This document shows positions 1-7,449 of a stretch of 35,058 nucleotides of DNA, piece by piece. Position 1 is the first letter of the stretch; each line of letters starts with the position of its first letter. The notes beneath the pieces are model-generated. The model was given only the letters and a program-made list of their open reading frames with translations. It searched no databases and was not told the origin of the DNA. The DNA lies in assembly GCA_945862035.1 (NCBI GenBank), contig CAMAXB010000002.1, positions 1-35,058 on the forward strand, read 5' to 3'. The translations under genes were made by a program, and so were the position numbers. This DNA is from Opitutus sp. GAS368 (GTDB lineage Bacteria; Verrucomicrobiota; Verrucomicrobiia; Opitutales; Opitutaceae).

Positions 1-10
1 CAGAGCGCAC

Positions 11-739
11 CTAAAACAACGACGCCTCGGCACGCGTTGCCGCCGCGAGCCGCCAGTCAACCGGCGTGCGCCCGCGTTCAATCAACAGGCGGTTCGTCTC
101 CAGAAAGTGACCGCTGCCGACAAACTTCTTCTCCGGCGGCATCTGGTTCTGCGCCATGGGTGAGGGGTGACTACCCCTCAGCACGGCATGCTTGGTCAAA
201 TCGATGATGGGATCCGCAATCGCCGCCGCCTTGGCGCCCCAGAGCAGAAACACGAGGAACGGGGACTGCGCTTGGGCGTGGAGCAGCACGGCGCGCGTGA
301 AGGCCTCCCACCCGAGATTCGCATGACTGAGCGGTTCACCTGCGCGAACGGTGAGCACCGCGTTGAGCAGCAGCACGCCCTGATCGGCCCAGGCCTCGAG
401 CGACCCGCTGGCCGGTTCGACCCATCCGGGCGTCGTGCGTTTCAGCTCCGCGAAGATCGTCCGGAGCGAGCGGGGAATCTTCACACCGGGCTGAACCGAA
501 AACGACAGCCCATGGGCATTACCCGGCGTCGGGTAAGGATCCTGTCCGAGAATGATCACCTTGGTCGCGGCCGGCGGCACCCTTTCCAGGGCCCGGAACA
601 CATGCTCGGCCGCCGGCAGCACGGGTTCCGTGGCGTAGCGCTGATCGACGACCGCGAGGAGGCGCTCGTAGTCATTCGCGGTGTACTCGCTTGAAAAGAG
701 ACCCTGCCACGGTGAGGGCAGGAGGGGGCGAGATGGCAT
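11..739 (-). CDS. ung: Uracil-DNA glycosylase, family 1
   Basis: This 242-residue protein removes uracil from DNA and starts base-excision repair in the cytoplasm. The family 1 signatures are present in order: the water-activating loop GQDPY with catalytic Asp67, the uracil-binding LLLNAVLTV segment near residue 125, and the leucine-loop motif HPSP near residue 192. Length matches bacterial Ung (about 220-240). One oddity is Pro70 where most Ung proteins have His (GQDPYH); the following PGNAHGLSFSV is normal, so activity is expected. The start ATG at 739 has no visible Shine-Dalgarno. The gene is followed, on the same strand upstream, by a short relic of a flavin-reductase gene and the Fic gene, so it may be transcribed with them. 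Identification is from motifs and is firm. Confidence 0.97.
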   Translation of the reverse strand: MPSRPLLPSPWQGLFSSEYTANDYERLLAVVDQRYATEPVLPAAEHVFRALERVPPAATKVIILGQDPYPTPGNAHGLSFSVQPGVKIPRSLRTIFAELKRTTPGWVEPASGSLEAWADQGVLLLNAVLTVRAGEPLSHANLGWEAFTRAVLLHAQAQSPFLVFLLWGAKAAAIADPIIDLTKHAVLRGSHPSPMAQNQMPPEKKFVGSGHFLETNRLLIERGRTPVDWRLAAATRAEASLF

Positions 740-775
740 GGTGTAATGAGCTAGTTAGCGGACCACTTCGCGAGG

Positions 776-817
776 CTACGCCTCCAGCCAGCGCCCCGCG
801 AAGTCGTCCCGGTTCAT
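776..817 (-). pseudogene. Relic of the 3' end of a flavin-reductase-like gene
   Basis: On the minus strand this piece reads MNRDDFAGRWLEA followed by TAG. The C-terminus of the intact flavin-reductase-like protein at 2117-2737 is VDRADFRGRWLEA followed by TGA. Bases 778-806 match 2119-2147 at 26 of 29 positions. The relic begins with an ATG that overlaps the Fic stop codon by one base (TGATG). The copy and the intact gene end bracket the Fic gene exactly. I infer a leftover of an insertion or duplication event rather than a functional peptide. Confidence 0.7.
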
Positions 818-1971
818 CAAACTTCCGTCCCTTCATTGAGCGTGCGCAGGTACTCGGCGTAGCTGAAGACGCGATTGCGGCGGTAGCCGGTGATCTCGCG
901 GGCGATGCCTTGCTCGATCAGCACGGCGAGGGCGGAGTTGGCGGTGGGGGCGGTGAAACCGAATTTGGACATGAGGCGGGGCACCGTGACCACGGGTTGC
1001 TTTTGCAGGATATCATGGAGCTTGATCGCGGACACCCCGCGGCGCCCGAGCGCGTGGAGGCGGGCGCGGTCTTGTTGGAACACCTGAAGGAGCCGACTCG
1101 CTGTCGTCGCGGCCTGGGTCGCAGTTTCCTCGATACCCTGAAGAAAGAAATCCAACCACCCCTCCCAGGAGCCATGGGTGCGCACGCGCTGAAGAAGCTC
1201 GTAGTAGGTGCTGCGATGGGTCTTGAGAAAGAGACTGAGGTAGAGCAACGGTTGCGCGAGCACGTGGTCGTGGCACAGCAGAAGCGTGACCAGCAGCCGC
1301 CCGGTTCGCCCGTTGCCATCGAGAAAGGGATGGATCGTTTCGAATTGCGCATGGGCCAGTCCGGCGCGAATCAGAGCAGGTACCTCCGGATTGTGCAGGA
1401 AGAGTTCGAGCGATCCCATACAGGGAATGACCTGGTCCGGTGGAGGCGGCACGAAGAGTGCGTTGCCCGGTCGTGAGCCACCGATCCAGTTCTGTGAGAT
1501 GCGAAACTCGCCGGGTCGCTTCTCGCTACCGCGCCCCTTGCCGAGCAGCACACCGTGGACTTCCTTGAGCAGACGCAGCGAAAGCGGAAACCCTTCACCC
1601 AGTCGCTTCAGGCCATGCTCCATCGCGGCGACATAGTTGGATACCTCGGTGACATCGTCCAACGGTACGCCAGAAGCGGCGTCATTTTCGAACAGGAGCA
1701 GTTCGGAAAGCGACGATTGGGTGCCTTCGATCTGGGACGAGAGCACCGCTTCTTTGCGAACATAGGAGTAAAGAAATAACTGCGTATCAGGGAGCTGGGC
1801 GGTTACTCCAGAAAGCCGGCCGATCGCGACACCTGCCCGCTCGGCTAGGCGATGAAGCGAAGCATCCCAAATTAAAGGGGGCTGCGGCGGGAGCGGGTTC
1901 GGAACGAACGCGAAGCAGGGTTCACCGACGAAGGAGATGGGTAGCTTGATGCCACTTGGACCTCTATCCAT
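817..1971 (-). CDS. Fic family protein (adenylyltransferase) with inhibitory helix and C-terminal winged helix
   Basis: The 384-residue product belongs to the Fic family, which usually transfers AMP from ATP to hydroxyl side chains of target proteins. The catalytic motif HPFLDGNGRTGR lies at residues 214-225 with the conserved His and both Arg residues, so the site looks intact. An inhibitory-helix motif, SSQIEG at 78-83 with Glu82, precedes it, which makes this a class II, self-inhibited Fic. Residues about 310-384 look like a winged helix-turn-helix, typical of the larger DUF4172-like Fic proteins and suggesting DNA binding. The flanking 1972-2100 DNA is AT-rich and unlike the neighbouring genes, and the gene sits between two copies of a flavin-reductase gene end, both consistent with transfer. 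Targets cannot be told from sequence. Confidence 0.93.
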   Translation of the reverse strand: MDRGPSGIKLPISFVGEPCFAFVPNPLPPQPPLIWDASLHRLAERAGVAIGRLSGVTAQLPDTQLFLYSYVRKEAVLSSQIEGTQSSLSELLLFENDAASGVPLDDVTEVSNYVAAMEHGLKRLGEGFPLSLRLLKEVHGVLLGKGRGSEKRPGEFRISQNWIGGSRPGNALFVPPPPDQVIPCMGSLELFLHNPEVPALIRAGLAHAQFETIHPFLDGNGRTGRLLVTLLLCHDHVLAQPLLYLSLFLKTHRSTYYELLQRVRTHGSWEGWLDFFLQGIEETATQAATTASRLLQVFQQDRARLHALGRRGVSAIKLHDILQKQPVVTVPRLMSKFGFTAPTANSALAVLIEQGIAREITGYRRNRVFSYAEYLRTLNEGTEV

Positions 1972-1973
1972 AA

Positions 1974-1988
1974 TTAAAGAAAAGCCAT
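1974..1988 (-). other. Possible five-codon leader ORF of the Fic gene
   Basis: On the minus strand AAAGG precedes an ATG at 1988, and the frame reads Met-Ala-Phe-Leu-stop. The stop lies two bases before the Fic start codon at 1971. The Fic ATG itself has no clear Shine-Dalgarno, so this tiny ORF could couple translation. It is short enough to be chance. Confidence 0.3.
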
Positions 1989-2019
1989 AATCCTTTAATA
2001 AGAGAATCCTTAGTTAAAG
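1974..2019. promoter_or_regulatory. TTAAAG repeat cluster, candidate Fic operator
   Basis: TTAAAG occurs at 1974-1979 and 2014-2019, and its complement CTTTAA at 1993-1998, so the copies are 19 and 21 bases apart, about two helical turns each. A degenerate CTAAAG lies at 2071-2076. The block is in the AT-rich leader of the Fic gene. Since the Fic protein ends in a winged helix, autoregulation through these repeats is plausible but unproven. Confidence 0.35.
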
Positions 2020-2116
2020 AAATCGCGCGGAATTTTCTTAACGGAGAGAGTAACGAAAGAAAATTTGCGACTAAAGCCTTAAATTGGCAATAATCGCATG
2101 AGTCTGTCGCGTTGCA

Positions 2117-2737
2117 TCACGCCTCCAGCCAGCGCCCGCGGAAGTCGGCGCGGTCGACGGGCCAGGCCTTCCAGGGCTGGGCACGGACACGGGCGGCGGT
2201 GAGAAGATTGTGGCAGACGACGCCCAGATCGGAGCGGCTCCAGAAATCCCGGGCGGCCGCGGGGTCCTGCGCCGCCGCAAGCAAGGCAGCGCGAGAGAGG
2301 ACCAGGCCGCTCATCGGTGGGAGGCCGCAGCCGAGTGTCACGAGTACGCCCTGCAGGCGGGACAGCACGGCCTTGCCGCCGACGCTGTGCTCCGTGACCA
2401 CCACGGCGGCCGGTTTACCCAGCCACGCCGAGGTGCCCTCCAAGGGCGTGGCCATTTCGAGGAATTGCTGGAGCACGCTGCTCCAGCCGTCCCAGTGCGT
2501 GCCAGTGCCAAAGAGGAATCCGTCTGCTCGCGCCAGTGCCTCCACGAGCGCGGGTGGCAGGTCGCCGCGTAGGGCCCCGCCGGCGGGCGTGTCAGCGAAT
2601 GCCTCGGCGCGCGTGAGGGTCTCGACTGCCGCGTTACGCACCAGCCGCCGCCGCGCGGCGGCGAGGGCCGCGGCCGTGTTGCCGCCGTTCCCGGCCAGCG
2701 CGCCGTTGAGCAACAGCAGGCGCGGGCGACGGGGCAT
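2117..2737 (-). CDS. NAD(P)H-dependent FMN reductase / flavodoxin-like fold protein
   Basis: The 206-residue product starts MPRRPRLLLLNGAL and looks like the NADPH-dependent FMN reductase family (flavodoxin-like fold). Visible features are a hydrophobic first strand followed by a glycine- and asparagine-containing loop (NGALAGNGGNT) for phosphate binding, a GFLFGTGTHWDGWSSVLQQFLE segment, written here as GFLFGTGTHW then DGWSS, typical of the flavin site, and LGKPAAVVVTEHSVGG. I chose the ATG at 2737: upstream residues in the same frame are shadow of glyQS, and this start lies 19 bases after the glyQS stop, as expected for a two-gene operon. The last 13 codons are duplicated at 776-817. Substrate is unknown; quinone or flavin reduction is the family role. 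Confidence 0.75.
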   Translation of the reverse strand: MPRRPRLLLLNGALAGNGGNTAAALAAARRRLVRNAAVETLTRAEAFADTPAGGALRGDLPPALVEALARADGFLFGTGTHWDGWSSVLQQFLEMATPLEGTSAWLGKPAAVVVTEHSVGGKAVLSRLQGVLVTLGCGLPPMSGLVLSRAALLAAAQDPAAARDFWSRSDLGVVCHNLLTAARVRAQPWKAWPVDRADFRGRWLEA

Positions 2738-2756
2738 GACGGGTGAGGCCGAGGCC

Positions 2757-4283
2757 TCAGTACACGTGCTCGGCGAGCAGCGCGAGGAGCTCCGTCTCGG
2801 TGATGCGGCGCTGCGCCATCGAATCGCGCTCGCGGAGGGTGAACGTGTCGCCCTCCTTCTCAACCGTGTCGAAGTCGATCGTCACGCACCAGGGCGTGCC
2901 GGCCTCGTCCTGGCGGCGGTAGCGCTTGCCGATCGCGCCGCCGTCGTCGTACTGCACGGCGTAGTTGCGCTTCAGCTTCGTGTAGAGCGCCTTGGCGCGG
3001 TTGGTCAGCGCCTCCTTGTTCTTGAGCAGGGGCAGGATGGCGACCTTGACCGGCGCGATGCGCGGCGAGAGGCGCAGCACGGTGCGCTTCTCCACATTGC
3101 CCTTCTCATCGGTGACATCCTCCTCTGCGTAGCCGGCGCAGAGCACGGCGAGGAAGATGCGGTCGACGCCGACCGCGGGCTCGATCACGTGCGGGACGAA
3201 TTTCTTCTTCGTCGTCTCGTCGAAAATCTCCTGCGGCTTGCCGCTCGCGTTGGCGTGCTGCGTGAGGTCGTAGCTGCCGCGGGCCGCGATGCCCCACAGC
3301 TCCTGTACGCCGAACGGGTACTTGAACATGATGTCCACCGTGCCGCGCGAGTAGAACGCCAGTTTTTCCTTCGGGTGAGCGTAGAGCGAGAGGTGCGACT
3401 CTGGCAGGCCGACCGAGATCAGCCATTGGCGGCACCACTCGATCCACTCCTGATGGCACTGCGACCAGTCGGCGTCCTCGTGGATGAAGTACTCCATCTC
3501 CATCTGCTCGAACTCACGCGAGCGGAAGATGTAGTTGCGCGGCGTGATCTCGTTGCGGAACGACTTGCCGATCTGCGCGATGCCGAAGGGCAGCTTCACG
3601 CGGGTCGTATCGATCACATTCTTGAAGTCGACGAACATGCCCTGCGCCGTCTCGGGCCGCAGGTAGGCGACGGACGAGCCGTCGGTCATCGCGCCGACAT
3701 TCGTCTGGAACATCATATTGAACGAACGCGGCTCGGTCAGGCTGCCCGGCTCGCCCGTAGCGGGGGAGGGGATCAGCGCGATCTCGTCGGGTTGCGCCTC
3801 GGTCATGTCGCGGATCGCGACCGGCAGAAGCGTGCCCTGGATGCCCTTCTTGCGCTTGAAGCTCTCGGCCGCAGCCTGCAGGTCCTCGGCGGTCTTCTCG
3901 CTCTCGAGCGCGGACACGTAGCCGACCGTCTTGCCGTCGATCACCACCGGCGCGAAGAACAGCTGGTCGGCGCGGTAGCGCTGCTTGCTCACCTTGCAGT
4001 CGACCAGCGGGTCGGTGAAACCGGCCACATGGCCCGACGCCTCCCACACCTTCGGGTGCATGATGATCGAGGTCTCGATGCCCACGACATCGTCGCGCCG
4101 GCGGACCATGTCATTCCACCAGCAGTCGCGGATGTTCTTCTTGAGCTCCACGCCGAGCGGACCGTAGTCGAAGAAACCGTTGAAACCGCCGTAGATCTCC
4201 GACGACGGGTAAACAAAGCCGCGGCGCTTCGCGAGCGACACAATGGCTTCCATCTGGTTTTCGGGGGCGGGCGTCGTGGACAT
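2757..4283 (-). CDS. glyQS: Glycine--tRNA ligase, single-chain (alpha2) type
   Basis: This 508-residue class II synthetase charges tRNA-Gly. It is the homodimeric type found in archaea, eukaryotes and many bacteria, not the E. coli alpha2beta2 type. Visible landmarks are KRRGFVYPSSEIYGG at the N-terminus, DYGPLG, the RPETAQGMF glycine-site segment, motif 2 (FRNEITPRNY with the catalytic Arg), motif 3 (EPAVGVDR) and a C-terminal anticodon-binding domain starting near LSPRIAPVKVAILP. Several ATGs are in frame; I chose 4283 (MSTTPAPENQ), because the upstream extension is low-complexity and lies in a repeat-bearing intergenic region. The flavin-reductase-like gene follows 19 bases downstream and is probably cotranscribed. 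Confidence 0.97.
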   Translation of the reverse strand: MSTTPAPENQMEAIVSLAKRRGFVYPSSEIYGGFNGFFDYGPLGVELKKNIRDCWWNDMVRRRDDVVGIETSIIMHPKVWEASGHVAGFTDPLVDCKVSKQRYRADQLFFAPVVIDGKTVGYVSALESEKTAEDLQAAAESFKRKKGIQGTLLPVAIRDMTEAQPDEIALIPSPATGEPGSLTEPRSFNMMFQTNVGAMTDGSSVAYLRPETAQGMFVDFKNVIDTTRVKLPFGIAQIGKSFRNEITPRNYIFRSREFEQMEMEYFIHEDADWSQCHQEWIEWCRQWLISVGLPESHLSLYAHPKEKLAFYSRGTVDIMFKYPFGVQELWGIAARGSYDLTQHANASGKPQEIFDETTKKKFVPHVIEPAVGVDRIFLAVLCAGYAEEDVTDEKGNVEKRTVLRLSPRIAPVKVAILPLLKNKEALTNRAKALYTKLKRNYAVQYDDGGAIGKRYRRQDEAGTPWCVTIDFDTVEKEGDTFTLRERDSMAQRRITETELLALLAEHVY

Positions 4284-4395
4284 AAGGGCCAAGAGATAGC
4301 CCGTCCCGCCGGTGGGGGTCAATTCCGGGATGGGCCCCCTGGGCTCGATTCGAGATTTCAAATTTCCGATGAGGAGGCTGATTCCGGCGGTTGAA

Positions 4396-4424
4396 GGTGG
4401 AGCGGCTTGCCCTCAAGACGCTGG
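4396..4424 (+). repeat. Dispersed 29-base intergenic repeat, copy 1
   Basis: The sequence starting GGTGGAGCGGCTTGCC and ending CAAGACGCTGG recurs at 32766-32794 with two substitutions. Both copies are intergenic and both are followed at about 65-95 bases by an ACATGGGTAACAC-type sequence, so a larger decayed element may be represented. Confidence 0.6.
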
Positions 4425-4482
4425 ATCGAATCGCTTGACGCAACCGTCCGAGCCAACGCGTTGAGGGCTGTATGGACCGGAG

Positions 4483-4518
4483 ACATGGGTGACACATTGA
4501 CGGGGACATGGGTAACAC
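4483..4518 (-). mobile_element. Solo end of a decayed IS481-like element
   Basis: ACATGGGTGACAC at 4483-4495 and ACATGGGTAACAC at 4506-4518 differ at one base and are 23 bases apart. Repeats of this type (GTGTTACCCATGTCCCCG on the other strand) resemble, from memory, terminal regions of some IS481-family elements. No transposase remains. A single similar copy is at 32886-32898. Confidence 0.4.
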
Positions 4519-4615
4519 TTTGGGGATGCCTCCTTCGCCAAGGCTACCGCTACGAGGCCGGCCCGACCTGCTTTCCACGTTTGCGCCGCGCGGCGAGAGT
4601 TCGTAGGGTGCAGGC

Positions 4616-5287
4616 ATGCTGTTCCGTCTGGTCCGTACCAGCCTTCTGTTGGCCTTATTCGCCGGCGCCGGGTTTGCCGCCGAGACCGCCCCGGCGCCGA
4701 CGGTTTTTGCGTTGGCCGAACTCGATGAGGCCCCGGTCGTTTCCGCCCAGGTTTCTCCGACGTACCCACCCAATCTCAAGGCTTTGCGCGTGCCCGATGC
4801 GGTGACGCTCATCTTCGTGGTCGACGCGACGGGCGCGGTGCGCGACGTGCAGGTGGTCGAGCCCGGCCAGCCCGACTGCGATGCGGCGGCGGTGGCGGCG
4901 GTCTCGCGCTGGGTGTACCAACCGGGCCGCAAGGCCGGCCAGCCTGTCGCGGTGCGAATGCAGCAGAGGGTCGCGTTTGGCTTCGATGACTCGGCGCTTT
5001 TTGATGTCGACCAGCTCGATCGTGCCCCGATGGTGCGTTACCAGGCCAAGCCCGAGTACCCGCCCGATCTCCGTCGGCGCGGCATCGGCGGCGAGGTGAT
5101 CGTCGAGCTCATCGTCGACGAGCGCGGCATCGCCCGCCGCGTGAAGGCCGTCAGCGCCCCCCATACCGCCCTCGGGGAAGCGGCGGAGAATGCGATCGGC
5201 CAGTGGACCTTTTTTCCCGGTATGAAAGCCGGCCGCGCCGTCGCCACCCGCCTCGCCGTCCCCGTCATGTTCGGCGCTAGACCGTAG
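4616..5287 (+). CDS. Secreted protein with two TonB C-terminal-like domains
   Basis: The 223-residue product has a signal peptide (MLFRLVRTSLLLALFAGAGFAAE) and then two TonB_C-like domains at about 37-128 and 133-222. Each carries the family pattern: Pro-rich entry (SPTYPPNLKAL; KPEYPPDLRRRG), a V-D-x-x-G strand turn (VDATGAVRDV; VDERGIARRV), and an ending like AVSRWVYQPGRKAGQPV. TonB_C domains normally contact TonB boxes of outer-membrane receptors. Here there is no proline-rich spanning region and the N-terminal segment looks cleavable, so this is not a classical TonB. Two longer paralogues follow at 6249 and 7453. A periplasmic binding or scaffold role is inference. Confidence 0.85.
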   Translation: MLFRLVRTSLLLALFAGAGFAAETAPAPTVFALAELDEAPVVSAQVSPTYPPNLKALRVPDAVTLIFVVDATGAVRDVQVVEPGQPDCDAAAVAAVSRWVYQPGRKAGQPVAVRMQQRVAFGFDDSALFDVDQLDRAPMVRYQAKPEYPPDLRRRGIGGEVIVELIVDERGIARRVKAVSAPHTALGEAAENAIGQWTFFPGMKAGRAVATRLAVPVMFGARP

Positions 5288-5296
5288 TGGGTCGAA

Positions 5297-5338
5297 GAAA
5301 CCTGAGACCTGAGACCTAAAACCGGAGTTGCCAGAGGG
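5297..5338 (+). repeat. CTGAGACCTGAG-type intergenic repeat, copy 1
   Basis: AACCTGAGACCTGAGACCT followed by a GGAGTTGCCAGAGG tail starts ten bases after a stop codon. Related copies occur at 32678-32699, 32821-32855 and 33653-33681, all between genes. Confidence 0.55.
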
Positions 5339-5376
5339 GCAAAAAATCCGCCGCGGCGGACGCCCGACATCCGATC

Positions 5377-5438
5377 AAGGTGGTGGGAGCATCCTGCTCC
5401 CGTTGTTCGGATCGGGGGCTGGAAGCCCCCGCCACTTT
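5377..5438. repeat. Nested hairpin element (outer stem plus two inner hairpins)
   Basis: An outer stem AAGGTGG/CCACTTT (one mismatch) encloses two perfect hairpins: GGGAGC-ATCCT-GCTCCC at 5385-5401 and GGGGGCT-GGA-AGCCCCC at 5414-5430. A 14-base palindrome, TCCGCCGCGGCGGA, lies just upstream at 5347-5360. The shape suggests a REP-like mobile intergenic element or a structured 3' end of the preceding gene. Confidence 0.6.
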
Positions 5439-5537
5439 AAGCAGGGATTCAGGAACTCAGGGCTCGCGTTTCAGGTTTCCTAATCCGCGCTTCCCCGCAC
5501 GGTTGACCCGGCGGGGCGGGGGGAGTGCAGTGGCGGC

Positions 5538-5999
5538 ATGAAGGTCATGTTCACCCCCAAGGAGTACGCCAAGCTGCTGGAGCTGGTTCATCTGGGTCTG
5601 CACGCCGTCGCGGGTCGGCAGGGCTTCGACCCACCCGCGGCGCAACGCTATGCCGAGCTCGAGCAAAAGCTGTTCGAACTCGCCACGCCCCTCGGCTGCG
5701 CGGCTCTCGTCACGATCGGGAGCGATGGCCGCCTCGCGCCGTCGGACCAGCTGCTCGACGACAAGCGGCTCCAGAAAACCCAGTCCGAGTACGACAATGA
5801 CACGTTCTGGCACGAGCTGGTGACGCGCCTCGCCGACCGCGACCTCGCCGCCGAGCAGGCCAAGCAATCGCTCGCGGACACCGGGGCCCCGGCAATCGAC
5901 GCCGATGCGCGGCTGCGTCAGATCGAGGACGTGTACTGGGACGAGTTTGAGAAAAATGACCTCGCGAATGTGCTCTTGCTGCGCGGCGGCCGCGGATGA
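5538..5999 (+). CDS. Hypothetical protein, 153 residues
   Basis: I do not recognise this family. The product MKVMFTPKEYAKLLELV is soluble, acidic, without signal peptide or membrane segment, and is predicted mostly helical with a short glycine-containing turn (VTIGSDGRLAPS) near residue 60. It ends in a charged helix (DVYWDEFEKNDLANVLLLRG). Codon use is like its neighbours and the reading frame is open throughout, so it is likely a real gene. A purine-rich GGGGGGAG lies about 13 bases before the ATG. It stands alone between two secreted TonB_C-repeat genes but shares no feature with them. Confidence 0.75.
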   Translation: MKVMFTPKEYAKLLELVHLGLHAVAGRQGFDPPAAQRYAELEQKLFELATPLGCAALVTIGSDGRLAPSDQLLDDKRLQKTQSEYDNDTFWHELVTRLADRDLAAEQAKQSLADTGAPAIDADARLRQIEDVYWDEFEKNDLANVLLLRGGRG

Positions 6000-6024
6000 C
6001 GGTAACGAACCTCGATCCGTTTTT

Positions 6025-6188
6025 ACCACGGATGGACACGGATTCACACGGATACGAACCGAACAATCGGTAAAGGGCCTGGACTCCACGGCAGTCTGCT
6101 CGTGCTGCTGAAACCGTGTGAATCCGTGGTTAAAAAACTCCGTTCATCAATCATCAGTCGGGTCTTTTCGTGTCCATTCGTGGTTAAT
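6025..6188. repeat. ACCACGGAT-type inverted-repeat element
   Basis: ACCACGGATGGACACG at 6025-6040 pairs with CGTGTCCATTCGTGGT at 6169-6184 (15 of 16), and CACGGATTCACACGG just inside pairs with CCGTGTGAATCCGTG at 6114-6128. The two nested inverted repeats fill most of the 249-base gap before the next gene. Sequences of this style are known as dispersed intergenic repeats in several bacterial groups; there is no coding capacity. Confidence 0.6.
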
Positions 6189-6248
6189 CCGTTTGGGGCC
6201 CGCGGCCGGTTGACCTTCGGCGGCTTCATTGCACGCTGGTGCATCCCC

Positions 6249-7340
6249 ATGACGTCGCCGCTCCTGCGTCTCGCGCTGTGTCTGTTTTCCCTGGCGTGCC
6301 TGTCGATTCCCGATGCCCGTGCGGCGGTGGCCTCCAAAGATCGACCAGCCCAGCTTTTCCGTCAGCGGCCCCCGATCCATCCGGATTCGATCGCCAACTT
6401 CCGCGTGCGGGGTGAGGTCAGGGTCACGTTCGACGTCGGTGCGGATGGGACGGTTTCAAATGTCCGCGCGGGCTATGCCACGCACCCTGACTTTATCGCG
6501 CCGGCCATTGCCGCGGTGCTGGAGTGGCGCTACCGGCCGGCCTTGCGGGACGGCCAGCCCGTTCCGATGTATGACCAGAAGGCGAACGTGATTTCCGATG
6601 TCGTGGTGCTGGGTGGGCCCGCGTTCTCGATTCCGCCGCGCGGCTCCGACTTGCTGCCCCCGGCGTTCCGCTATGATGAGCCGCCGTCGATCAGGATAAT
6701 GATGCCGGTGGTGTACCCCTACGAGATTCTGGCCGGCGGCCTGCCCGGGCGGGCGAGCGTGGCGTTTGCGGTCGGACCGGATGGGCGCGTCGAGGACGTT
6801 TCGGTGGTGCGCGCCACGCATCCCGATTTTGGCGAGGCGCTGGCGGCCGCGATGGAGTCATGGGAGTTCGAACCGGCGCGCTACGCCGGCCAGCCCTTCG
6901 CGGCGCTGCTGGCCCGGTCCCTCGATTTTAATCCGGAGGGAAAGGACATGCCCGTCAACGAGACCACGCGCCGACTCCTTTTTGAGAGCCGCAAGCCGAA
7001 TCCTGTATTTGTCGACGTGGCGGACCTGGATGAAATGCCGGCCACGCGCTTCGGCGCAACGCCCCGCTACCCGGGCCGCATGGGTGGCGAGGCGGGCCGA
7101 GCCGAGATCGAGTTCATCATCGACCGCACGGGCCGCGTGCACCTCCCACGCATCGTCTCCGCGTCGGCGCCACCCTTCGGCTGGGCCGCGGTGACGGCGG
7201 CGGCCCAGTGGGAATTCTCCCCTCCGCGCAAGGGAGGCCAGCCGGTCGATGCGCGGATGCGCGTGCCCGTCGATTTTCCGGCCCAGCCGCGCTCCACCCT
7301 CACCGTGATTCCCGCCGCTCCGATCGCGCCGGCGCCCTGA
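6249..7340 (+). CDS. Secreted protein with three TonB C-terminal-like domains (paralogue A)
   Basis: The 363-residue product starts at the ATG at 6249, which gives a clean signal peptide (MTSPLLRLALCLFSLACLSIPDARA); the upstream part of the frame is intergenic repeat. Three TonB_C-like domains follow, at about 30-115, 140-225 and 250-340. Each has the D-x-x-G turn (VGADGTVSNV, VGPDGRVEDV, IDRTGRVHLP) and a W-x-F/Y-x-P-A ending (EWRYRPALRDGQPV, SWEFEPARYAGQPF, QWEFSPPRKGGQPV). The next gene is a close paralogue with the same architecture, so this pair arose by tandem duplication. No membrane anchor after signal cleavage. Partner receptors are unknown. Confidence 0.85.
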   Translation: MTSPLLRLALCLFSLACLSIPDARAAVASKDRPAQLFRQRPPIHPDSIANFRVRGEVRVTFDVGADGTVSNVRAGYATHPDFIAPAIAAVLEWRYRPALRDGQPVPMYDQKANVISDVVVLGGPAFSIPPRGSDLLPPAFRYDEPPSIRIMMPVVYPYEILAGGLPGRASVAFAVGPDGRVEDVSVVRATHPDFGEALAAAMESWEFEPARYAGQPFAALLARSLDFNPEGKDMPVNETTRRLLFESRKPNPVFVDVADLDEMPATRFGATPRYPGRMGGEAGRAEIEFIIDRTGRVHLPRIVSASAPPFGWAAVTAAAQWEFSPPRKGGQPVDARMRVPVDFPAQPRSTLTVIPAAPIAPAP

Positions 7341-7449
7341 GCGCTGGCGCGCCGGGAGCGTCGGCGGCGAGGAAGCGGAATCCGCGCGCAGGCCGATTCT
7401 CGCGCGCTCGCCCGTTGACCTTTGGCCGAAGGCGTGCACCGTTGGCGGC

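Larger units (their letters stand above)
4284..4615. other. Gene-free interval holding several dispersed repeats
   Basis: No gene is supported in these 332 bases between divergent glyQS and the first TonB_C-repeat gene. They hold an AT-rich fragment at 4347-4374 resembling the arms of the inverted-repeat element at 29272-29417, a 29-base repeat at 4396-4424 shared with 32766-32794, and two ACATGGGT-type repeats at 4483-4518. Any promoter for either gene must lie here, but I cannot pick one with confidence. Confidence 0.6.

Noticed and set aside
2112..4394. 760-codon plus-strand open frame opposite glyQS
   Set aside because: It is antisense to glyQS and the flavin-reductase gene, has a low-complexity Arg/Ala/Leu-rich translation, and results from GC-rich third positions.
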